Source: Hydrogenophaga taeniospiralis
Lineage (GTDB): Bacteria; Pseudomonadota; Gammaproteobacteria; Burkholderiales; Burkholderiaceae_C
Direction of reading: 5' to 3'
Assembly (NCBI RefSeq): GCF_020510445.1
Contig: NZ_JAHBAG010000001.1
Location: 1,216,501-1,280,500 of the forward strand
DNA: 64,000 bases
In this document: one piece after another, positions 19,901 through 25,732 of the stretch
Layout: each line of letters opens with the position of its first letter
How positions within the stretch are numbered: position 1 is the stretch's first letter
The notes under the pieces: model-generated
What the model was told of the DNA's origin: nothing
What the model saw: the letters and a program-made list of their open reading frames with translations, nothing else
Databases searched by the model: none
Made by a program: the position numbers and the translations under genes

Positions 19901-20727
19901 ACATCAGCGGCAGCCCGCTGGCGGCGACGAATGCCAACGGCAACATCGTGTGGAAAGAGAACTACCAGGCCTATGGCGAGCGGCAACTGCAGCAGCCTGG
20001 CAGCGAGGGGCAGGGGCAGTGGTTCCACGGCAAGGAGGCCGATGCGAGCACGGGGCTGCAGTACTTCGGTGCGCGCTACTACGACCCGGCGGTGGGCCGC
20101 TTCATGGGCGTGGACCCGGTGGGCTTCCAGGAAGACAACCTGAACAGCTTCAACCGGTATGCGTATGGGAACAACAATCCGGTGCGGTATCTGGATTCGG
20201 ATGGACGTTGGGCCGAAGATATTGTCCTAGGGTTGCCCAGTATGGCAGTGGGCTCGATGAGTTTGTCAAACAACTTCAGGCAGGGAAACTATGGGGCTGC
20301 AGCAATAGACGGAATTGGCTTGGTGCTGGATACGGCGGCAGTCGCTTTGCCGGGTATTCCGGGCGGTGTGGGTCTGGGAATTCAGTTAAGTCGGGCGACT
20401 GTCGGTGGAGCTGCCAAGGGGGCAATGTGGACATCAACCAAGTCCCAGTCCATTGCCCAGAACGCCTTTAGGCACTTCAAGGATCATGGCGCTGACTTTG
20501 GTGCGAAGAATGCGGTTGACTACGTTCGAAAAGCGCAAGACTTCCTCCACAACCCTGGAGCCGGCGTATTATCGAAAACCCGAGCTAACGGTGACGTAGT
20601 GCGGTTCGACCCGGCAACAAATGCCTTCGGTGTGATGGACAAGACCGGGGCTCCGCGTACGTTCTACAAACCTGATCCGGCGAAGCACGGGTATGCAACG
20701 AACTTGGACTACTTCCATGCACAGTGA
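13921..20727 (+). CDS. Giant secreted Ig-repeat protein with Rhs core and C-terminal toxin (toxin 1)
   Basis: The protein has 2268 residues. The start at 13921 is preceded by a strong GGGGGGTGAG ribosome site. Residues 1-45 look like a signal peptide (ALWLAGLMALGSTSLWA then Q). Then come about 20 bacterial Ig-like (Big_7 type) repeats, each with VAFYxGxTLLGxDTxAPYS and ARATDNxG motifs; the first three are near-identical. From about residue 1988 an Rhs-associated core follows (YIHTDISGSPLAATNANG, YFGARYYDPAVGRFMGVDP, ending LDSDG). The last ~170 residues are a glycine-rich pretoxin part and a tip containing HFKDHGADFG (H2185, H2189), TRANGDVVRFDPATNAFGV and GAPRTFYKPDP, a pattern of small RNase-type polymorphic toxins (BECR-like; tentative). 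The toxin tip is visibly less GC-rich than the Ig part. The downstream immunity gene overlaps the stop by 11 bp. Confidence 0.8.
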   Translation: MRECANNLMGKGAMPEPRRQTWGQRAKALWLAGLMALGSTSLWAQTNQPPILGLTQPWDGATFNAPASFTVAAWAYDADGIQSIAFYDGATLLATDTQAPYEFQWTNAPAGTHSLTARATDTRGSVATSTPMTVTVGGNTPNDPPILGLTQPWEGASFNAPASFTVAAWAYDPDGIQSIAFYAGNTLLATDTQAPYEYQWTNAPAGTHVLTARATDTRGSVATSTPMTVTVGGNTPNDPPILGLTQPWEGATFNAPASFTVAAWAYDPDGIQSIAFYSGNTLLATDTQAPYEYQWTNAPAGTHRLTARATDTRGSVATSTAMTVNVNGSTPNQAPTVSLTTPVAGASFTAPATVNITANAADSDGSIASVAFYSGATLLGTDTSAPYSFSWTNVPAGSYSITVRATDNSGAITTSAAVAVTVNAPANQAPSVSLTAPMEGASFTAPATVNITADAADTDGSISSVAFYNGATLLGTDTTAPYSYNWANVAAGSYQITARATDNSGAVTTSAAVAVTVNVPANQAPTVSLTAPVAGAQFTAPASITLTAEAADSDGTVASVAFYSGATLLGSDTSAPYSYSWTNVPAGSYSITARATDNQGVATTSAVVAVTVNASANQAPTVSLTSPATGASFTAPATVNITANAADSDGSIASVAFYNGATLLGSDTSAPYSFSWNNVAAGNYSITARATDNQGAVTTSAAVAATVNVPANQVPTVSLTSPVTGASFTAPANVTLSANAADSDGTVASVAFYSGATLLGSDTTAPYSFSWADVPAGIYSLTARATDDDGATTTSAAVNVTVSAANQSPTVALTAPASGAEFTAPASISLTADATDSDGNIASVAFYNGATLLGSDTTAPYSYSWSNVPAGSYSITARATDNSGAVTTSAAVAVAVNAPVNQVPTVSLTSPAAGASFTAPASITLSANAADSDGTIASVAFYNGTTLLSTDTSAPYSYSWANVAAGNYSITARATDNQGGETASGAAIIAVAGPGINAVPSVLLTSPVADSSFTAPAAITLNADALDSDGTIAQVSFYNGNILLGTDTTAPYSYLWNNVPNGLRSLRASATDNNGAVTVSEAVSIVVNSAATPPTVRLVEPLTGARFVSPATITVSAETDRITSGGVEFHGIGNSVSDNSPPYRQTWTNVSPGTYDLQVYANDFAGRVSGGAPVRITVVRPDASPPSVSLTAPAAGATFTAPSAVTVSAEAFDSDDSVASVAFFHGGTLLSIDSAAPYTFTWNNVPVGTHSLTAVATDHSGETSTSQAREITVVGSNPAPRVSISSPRNGANFLTPEGSSYLSSLEISADVVDPAGTAESVAFYDFSRLLGVDATAPYSINATNFASDAAPGAEHRLTARVTNRDGSVDTSAPVVISVEQPNAVPEVRVFVSDGNGALEAFPAMANITLLAGVTNIDGVSTAADVQSVSFFEGGRLLGTDTSAPYSYTMPEVAAGVYSVSAKATDRLGAVGVSAAQTIVVKPFNRRPTVSMTGPAENTVYTAPANITITAEATDADGPIAHVAFYQGGQLLGIDTSAPYSFVWTNAPRGFAEIMVQAMDNDGAVSDSAAVTVEVRSATGELPKIAISSPSANARLSPRQYQGILIAAEGDPSIRRVDFYNGATLLGTAVCDASCLQNFSVGVASHSYELPRAQLIAGEYLVTAKATDINGVVHDSAPLVFSVIAFDHAPATVNIVQPISQSVVVQGDPLAVLATASAADGIFELRLNYQSTIQTVHTDDDSAVHSDATLNVQIDSARLGGETHTFVVEAITEAGESSYSEPVNVVVVPKVRFTQPFPRSFQSPAVIPLELDVRVPVTGARFFARKDLPEEGEEVLLGTDAAAPYRWNWTGATPGRYRFWAILDLPDGQTFDTRDRGAEYVTVVGAPVNAPSVVSITAPTQGAAFMAPANVTITANALDDEGVASVAFYQDGTLLGSDAAAPYSFAWNNVPAGTYSLTARVTDNTGAITASAPVAISVTDDDPNQRETITYIHTDISGSPLAATNANGNIVWKENYQAYGERQLQQPGSEGQGQWFHGKEADASTGLQYFGARYYDPAVGRFMGVDPVGFQEDNLNSFNRYAYGNNNPVRYLDSDGRWAEDIVLGLPSMAVGSMSLSNNFRQGNYGAAAIDGIGLVLDTAAVALPGIPGGVGLGIQLSRATVGGAAKGAMWTSTKSQSIAQNAFRHFKDHGADFGAKNAVDYVRKAQDFLHNPGAGVLSKTRANGDVVRFDPATNAFGVMDKTGAPRTFYKPDPAKHGYATNLDYFHAQ
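14071..14925 (+). repeat. Three near-identical 285-bp tandem repeats (Ig modules 1-3)
   Basis: The word ATCCTGGGCC recurs at 14071, 14356 and 14641, a period of exactly 285 bp (95 codons), and the units are almost the same at DNA level. Later Ig modules in the gene are clearly diverged, so this block is a recent in-frame amplification. Confidence 0.85.
19882..20204 (+). repeat. 323-bp Rhs-core repeat, copy 1
   Basis: It begins at the ATCACCTACATCC coding for ITYIHTD and ends at the LDSDG codons. It is nearly identical base for base to 27251-27573; I see only scattered single-base differences. The two toxin genes diverge completely right after it. Confidence 0.85.
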
Positions 20728-20983
20728 TAAAGACCTTCATTGTCGCGTTTGTGGCTATAGATCGGAAGATCCGCCCTGGGGCGATGATGGTCGAACTCCA
20801 CTCTATGACTTCTGCCCTTGTTGCGGGGTTGAGCACGGTTACCAAGACTCGTCGCCGATAGGTGCTCGCAATTACAGAACAGAGTGGATTGCTGCTGGCG
20901 CGAAGTGGAAAGAACCTGCCGCGAGGCAGCAGGGGTGGGATCTCAATGAGCAACTGCGCCACCTTCCACCAAATTTCGAATGA
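20717..20983 (+). CDS. Putative immunity protein for toxin 1, cysteine-rich CPCC type
   Basis: The protein has 88 residues. The ATG lies 11 bp before the end of toxin gene 1. HCRVCGYRSEDPPW and YDFCPCCGVEHGYQD provide four to five cysteines in CxxC and CPCC arrangement, suggesting a zinc ribbon and resembling the Cys_rich_CPCC family. The remainder (NYRTEWIAAGAKWKEP, WDLNEQLRHLPP) is soluble and acidic-polar. There is no signal peptide, as expected for a cytoplasmic immunity protein. The assignment as antitoxin rests on position, size and overlap; the binding partner is inferred. Confidence 0.65.
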   Translation: MHSDKDLHCRVCGYRSEDPPWGDDGRTPLYDFCPCCGVEHGYQDSSPIGARNYRTEWIAAGAKWKEPAARQQGWDLNEQLRHLPPNFE

Positions 20984-21378
20984 TTGATTGACGAGTTCTG
21001 GTTCGTCCTCTGTTGTCAACTGCGTGAATCACTATGGCTGGCGATTAAGGTCCGAGGTTCAACACTCTGAAACTCATCAGGAGACCAAGTTTCAGACCTT
21101 TCCCCTTGTCCTCACATCCAAGCAATCCCATCAATTAAATATAGTTGCCAGATACCCGGCGATGGCTTGTTTGCTATATCTGAGCCACGTTTCCTTGGCC
21201 GAGCCATTTGACCCCAGGGAGGAGCTCGAATGTCATATCAAACATAACACCGTGGTGTGGGTGCCAGAACCCGAGAGTCGGCATCATTGATGCGCAGTAG
21301 TTCAATTGATACCCATGCGGTTTTGCATGGGTGGCACGAGCAAGGTCAGTTAAAAAGTTTCGCTTGAAAGGTGAGGAT
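20984..21378. other. 395-bp leader region before the YD-repeat gene
   Basis: No convincing gene is seen; a 100-residue open frame at 20988-21290 has no recognisable features. It contains the inverted repeat TCTGAAACT (21066-21074)/AGTTTCAGA (21088-21096) with a 13-nt spacer, and a hairpin ACCCATGC-GGTTTT-GCATGGGT at 21311-21332, 47 bp before the start codon. The stretch is distinctly less GC-rich than the flanking housekeeping DNA. Confidence 0.5.
21066..21096. promoter_or_regulatory. Inverted repeat upstream of the YD-repeat gene
   Basis: TCTGAAACT and AGTTTCAGA form a perfect 9-bp inverted repeat, 13 nt apart. The same TGAAAC/GTTTCA core occurs upstream of toxin gene 1 within the shared word CACTCTGAAAC, suggesting a common regulator. 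Confidence 0.4.
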
Positions 21379-24300
21379 ATGTATTTCCAGAAATTGATAG
21401 ACTCTCAGAAAAAAATGCTATTCCAACATGGCGTTCGAGCCGCGATGGCCAGCCTGCTGCTAGTGGCTTTCTCCGGCCAATCAGCCATTGCTCAAGACGA
21501 TACGAGTTTGCCGGCCATGCCGGACTACTACCAAGAAGCCGGTTTGTCGAGCACCAAGGGCTATGAAAACCAGGCGGTCAATGAGGTCATTGACACCCTC
21601 AGCGGCAAGTTGCAATACCACTTCACCGATCTGGTGATTCCGGGCAACGGCGGCATGGATCTGGCGGTACAGCGCTCGTACAACGCCATTGACGATCCGC
21701 TTGCCACGATCACACCTTTGCCATTGGAGCCCAGCCCCGCGGGTTTGGGCTGGACCATGCACTATGGGCGAATCATTCGTGGCCAACTGATTGACATCTG
21801 TTCCAACAATTGGGCAGTGGCGGGCAAAAACCCGGTGCTGGAAATGCCGGATGGACAGCGTCGGGTGTTGTATGAACACGATCAGACGGTGCCGACCATG
21901 TGGATCACCAAAGATTTCTGGCGCGCCACTTGCAACACAAGCTCGGGCGCCCTGGGTTTCAATGTGGAATCTCCCGACGGCACCCGTTACGAGATGACCA
22001 CCATTGGCCACTTGTTCACGGTCGGTGGTAAGTTGATGAAGACCTACTACACCACGCGTATCGTGGATCGCAACGGCAACGCCATGAATTTCAGTTACAC
22101 CACCGTCAATGGGGTGACTGCGGTGTCTGGTATCACGACGAGCGATGGTCGCTCGGTGACATTCAACTACAACACTTTGGGTATTTCTTCGATTACTGAT
22201 GGTACCCGCACTTGGAACTACACCATGGCGGCGGGCCCCGATGGACACAATTACTTGACCCAAGTGACGCGGCCCGATGGATTGGCTTGGACGTTCGCTT
22301 ACCATTCTGCAACGCCCGGCACGGGTTCCTTGAGTCGTGTGGAATACCCCAGCGGCGGGACCATTGACTACACCTATGACCATGTCAATTTTAGATCTGG
22401 CCTGGTGAATTCATCGCTGAGCACGGTGGTGAAAACCAAAGTCGCCACACCGGGGTTTGGGTCGACAGATCCGGTGGGCAACTGGACCTACAGCTATGCG
22501 CCAGCCACGGCATCATTGCCATTCACCGACAATGGTGATGGAACGTTGACTTACTGGTATGCGGTTCCACCCGTTGGAACTGCATCGAATGGCGGCGCCT
22601 GGTCTCCTACCCAGTTGGATGTCACCACGGTTGAGGGGCCTGAGGCGGGTCGGGTGGTGCAACACTTCCATTTGGGCGTGCTGTCTCTTTCGGGTGGCGG
22701 TGGATCGGGGCGTGGAATTGGACAGTATGTTGGGCGGGTCTCGCCTGGTGAGCACCAGCAGTACGCGTACGAAGATATCTATATTTCAGGTCAGACCGAT
22801 CCCACGGGTAGCTTGTTCGGCTTGCCGTCCGACGACACGTATGCTGCGGTCAAAAAATCTGAGACCATCAAGCGAGATGAGGTCAGCCCTGGGTCAGGGA
22901 GCTACCTGGAGCTGCATAGGAAGAACAGTTCCAATTTTGATGAGTGGGGCAACCCGGCATCGGTGGTTGAAACTTCCTTCGGAGGCTACTCTGGCAACTA
23001 TTCGCGAACCACTGCGCTGACCTATGACCTCAAACCCAGCAAATGGTTGATGCGGCAAGTGAGTGGGCAAACGGTGACGGTGGGCTCGGAAACCCACGCC
23101 ACCACCCGAAGCTTTGACCCTGCCAACGGCAATGTGCTTAGCGAGACTGTGGCTGGCGTGCCGACCACTTTCACTTATTTCCCGACGGGCGACTTGTTAA
23201 GCCGTACAGACGCGCTGGGCCGCACCACCACGTATGGTGGCTATATGCGAGGCATCCCTCAGACCGAGGTGCAGCCCGGCGACGTGACCGTGAGCAGGGT
23301 GGTGAATGCCGCTGGCAATGTGGTTTCGGAAACCAATGGAAGAGGTTTCACAACCGCCTATACCTACGATGGTCTGAACCGTGTGAAAACCGTGAACCCT
23401 CCCGTGGGCAATCCGGTCGCTGTGGACTATGCCGCCCGGTCAAGGAGCGTCACACGCGGGAGCATGGTCGCCTTGCAAACCTTCGACGGCTTGGGGCGCT
23501 TGGTGCGCCAGGAGGCCAGTGCGCCCTCTGAGACCACGGTTGGTGTGGACTACCGCTACGACGCTCGGGGCCGACGGGTGTTTCAGTCCTACCCCAACAG
23601 CAGTTCAGGGACGACCTATGGCTACGACGATCGGGACCGGGTCATTTCGATCACCCACCCCACACTGAATGGTGCCGCTTTCAGTGAAACTTTTGAATAT
23701 GGCGGATTGAATACCCAGCACTACGACAGTTCTGGACGCGGCGAATCGTTGACGTACCGTTCATTCGGAACGGGCGGCAAACCCGAGTTGATCGAGGTTT
23801 GGAAAGGCGCAACCACGGGAGGTGGCAGTTATTCTGCAATCCATTACAGAGCCAAAATCCAACGGAATATCTTGGGGCAACCCACCGAAGTGGTGCAAGG
23901 TGCGAATACCAACGGGGCAGGCACCTGGACGGGCGGATGGACAAGGAACTATGGCTACAACAGCAATTTCCATTTGACATCGCAGACCGATCCAGAAGTG
24001 GGAACCACCACGTATGGCCGTGATTTGCTGGGCAATTTGACCAGCAAGCAAATCGGAACACAGCCTGCGATCACTTTCGGCATCGACCCGCGCAATCGGG
24101 TAAGCACAGTAACCTATGCGGCCTCCGAGGACCCAACAGTGCCGCAGGCGCCCAATGTGGTCAATACCTACTTCAAAACCGATGTGCTTGCCAGTGTGGC
24201 CAGCGGGGGTGTGGAGCGGCAATACACCTACGACGGTGCTGACAAAATCACCACTGAAACGTTGGTGGCTGATGGTACGCACAGCTACACGCTGACCTAT

Positions 24301-25140
24301 GGCTATGACGCCAATGAAGCCTTGAATACCGTGACATACCCTTCGGGAAGCGTGGTGGACTACAACCCCGATGGATTTGGCCGGGCACGCGCAGCGGCGC
24401 CGTACGTCACAGGTGTGAACTATCACCCGAATGGCATGCCGCAGCAAATGACCTATGCCAACGGTGTGACTTCAACCATGGGTTTGAACGAACGACTCTG
24501 GCCTTCTTCGCTGGAAGTCAGTCGAAATACACAGGGTATTGTGCAAAACGCCTACAGCTACGATGTGGTGGGTAATTTGACCCAAATTGCTGACGGCGTG
24601 GATTCTTTGTACGATCGACAGTATGGATACGATGCCGTGAACCGATTGACCAATGAGATCAATTCAGGCGGCAATTTCTTGTATGTGTATGACAACGTGG
24701 GAAATATCAAGGCTGTGTACCTGCGCTACTTGCTCAACGGAGATTTCGTTTACTTCACAAACAAGTCTTATGCCTATGACGGTGACTCGGTTTCACCAAC
24801 TGGTACGGGACGGCTTGTGAATTTTGACAATGGTGGAGCGGCGCGTACCTATTCCTACGACTCGGCAGGCAATGTGAACGGAGATGGCCTCGGCATGACC
24901 TTCGGGTACGACCGCGCGAACAACATGCGCTGCTCGAACTGCGGCACCGCTTCGCCCGTGTTGCATGACTACGATGGGACAAACATGCGGGTAAAGACCA
25001 CCGAAGGCGGTGCAACCACCTACAGCCTGTACGACCATCGGGGTTTGTTGCTCCAAACTGAAAAGTCGGGCGTGGAACGCAAGGAGTATGTCTATTTGGG
25101 TCGCCGCCAAGTGGCGGAACGCAAGATTCCTTTGAATTGA
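21379..25140 (+). CDS. Secreted YD-repeat (Rhs shell-like) protein lacking core and toxin
   Basis: The protein has 1253 residues; the ATG at 21379 follows AAAGGTGAGGAT. The signal peptide ends ...GQSAIA before QDDTS. Next comes an N-terminal plug-like region (GYENQAVNEVIDTLSGKLQYHFTD in part) and then many YD/Rhs repeats (for example FTYFPTGDLLSRTDALGRTT, YTYDGLNRVKTV, YGYDAVNRLTNE, YSYDSAGNVNGDG). It ends YVYLGRRQVAERKIPLN, the strand that normally directly precedes the Rhs core, so core and toxin are absent rather than degraded. Known Rhs/TcC proteins form a closed shell around a toxin. It sits between two genes that do carry cores; supply of a core in trans is my inference. Confidence 0.85.
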   Translation: MYFQKLIDSQKKMLFQHGVRAAMASLLLVAFSGQSAIAQDDTSLPAMPDYYQEAGLSSTKGYENQAVNEVIDTLSGKLQYHFTDLVIPGNGGMDLAVQRSYNAIDDPLATITPLPLEPSPAGLGWTMHYGRIIRGQLIDICSNNWAVAGKNPVLEMPDGQRRVLYEHDQTVPTMWITKDFWRATCNTSSGALGFNVESPDGTRYEMTTIGHLFTVGGKLMKTYYTTRIVDRNGNAMNFSYTTVNGVTAVSGITTSDGRSVTFNYNTLGISSITDGTRTWNYTMAAGPDGHNYLTQVTRPDGLAWTFAYHSATPGTGSLSRVEYPSGGTIDYTYDHVNFRSGLVNSSLSTVVKTKVATPGFGSTDPVGNWTYSYAPATASLPFTDNGDGTLTYWYAVPPVGTASNGGAWSPTQLDVTTVEGPEAGRVVQHFHLGVLSLSGGGGSGRGIGQYVGRVSPGEHQQYAYEDIYISGQTDPTGSLFGLPSDDTYAAVKKSETIKRDEVSPGSGSYLELHRKNSSNFDEWGNPASVVETSFGGYSGNYSRTTALTYDLKPSKWLMRQVSGQTVTVGSETHATTRSFDPANGNVLSETVAGVPTTFTYFPTGDLLSRTDALGRTTTYGGYMRGIPQTEVQPGDVTVSRVVNAAGNVVSETNGRGFTTAYTYDGLNRVKTVNPPVGNPVAVDYAARSRSVTRGSMVALQTFDGLGRLVRQEASAPSETTVGVDYRYDARGRRVFQSYPNSSSGTTYGYDDRDRVISITHPTLNGAAFSETFEYGGLNTQHYDSSGRGESLTYRSFGTGGKPELIEVWKGATTGGGSYSAIHYRAKIQRNILGQPTEVVQGANTNGAGTWTGGWTRNYGYNSNFHLTSQTDPEVGTTTYGRDLLGNLTSKQIGTQPAITFGIDPRNRVSTVTYAASEDPTVPQAPNVVNTYFKTDVLASVASGGVERQYTYDGADKITTETLVADGTHSYTLTYGYDANEALNTVTYPSGSVVDYNPDGFGRARAAAPYVTGVNYHPNGMPQQMTYANGVTSTMGLNERLWPSSLEVSRNTQGIVQNAYSYDVVGNLTQIADGVDSLYDRQYGYDAVNRLTNEINSGGNFLYVYDNVGNIKAVYLRYLLNGDFVYFTNKSYAYDGDSVSPTGTGRLVNFDNGGAARTYSYDSAGNVNGDGLGMTFGYDRANNMRCSNCGTASPVLHDYDGTNMRVKTTEGGATTYSLYDHRGLLLQTEKSGVERKEYVYLGRRQVAERKIPLN

Positions 25141-25158
25141 TTTGGTAGAAAGTGCAGC

Positions 25159-25485
25159 ATGAACAAATTCATCGTTACCCGATCTGGTTTGAAATACTTG
25201 CCACACGGAATTCTCTTGGCGGGCCTGTTGTCGTTCGCCGGCGCATCACGGGCCCAGGCGGTGAATGGCATGAGGCAACTCCCTGTTGCTGAAATCCCTC
25301 AAGCAATGGACATGGCCAGACCCAGTTCGACAAGAGGCCCCGTTGAGATGTCTGCGACCTCCGATGCGAGCAACGGGGAGTCATCCAGAAGTGCCAGCGC
25401 CTCAAGGGTGCCGGCACGCGCTGAAAGGCAGTCCATGCGCTGCAAACCTGGTACATCACCGGACCGAGGCGGGGTTTGCAGATAA
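25159..25485 (+). CDS. Small putative secreted protein, or remnant
   Basis: The frame has 108 residues. The N-terminus MNKFIVTRSGLKYLPHG followed by ILLAGLLSFAGASRAQA is a good signal peptide; the rest is Ser/Arg/Pro-rich and low-complexity with no recognised family. It starts 18 bp after the YD-repeat stop in the same direction. The DNA from here to 25732 contains no other gene. It may be the decayed 5' end of another Ig/Rhs gene, since a signal peptide is followed by unstructured sequence. Confidence 0.4.
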   Translation: MNKFIVTRSGLKYLPHGILLAGLLSFAGASRAQAVNGMRQLPVAEIPQAMDMARPSSTRGPVEMSATSDASNGESSRSASASRVPARAERQSMRCKPGTSPDRGGVCR

Positions 25486-25732
25486 GCCTGCGCCAACCAA
25501 GCCAAACACCCAATTGCACGGGGATTTGGCTTTCGAAGAATGGATCCACTTGACCGGAAACCCGCCGGTTTAAGGGGCACTTCGTCCGACCCATCCACCG
25601 AACTGAAGCCGCCGCTGGAAAGCGGTGGCTTTCACCGAGCCAAGGTCCCACCGAGTGCCGCTTTTGATGCCGCAGCGCGCCGTCAAGAGGTCCTATCCGT
25701 TTGATTGACAGCCCAACCGAGCAGTTTCAAGA

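Noticed and set aside
20988..21290. 100-codon frame after immunity gene 1
   Set aside because: It overlaps the inverted repeat and leader of the YD gene, has no ribosome site and no domain.
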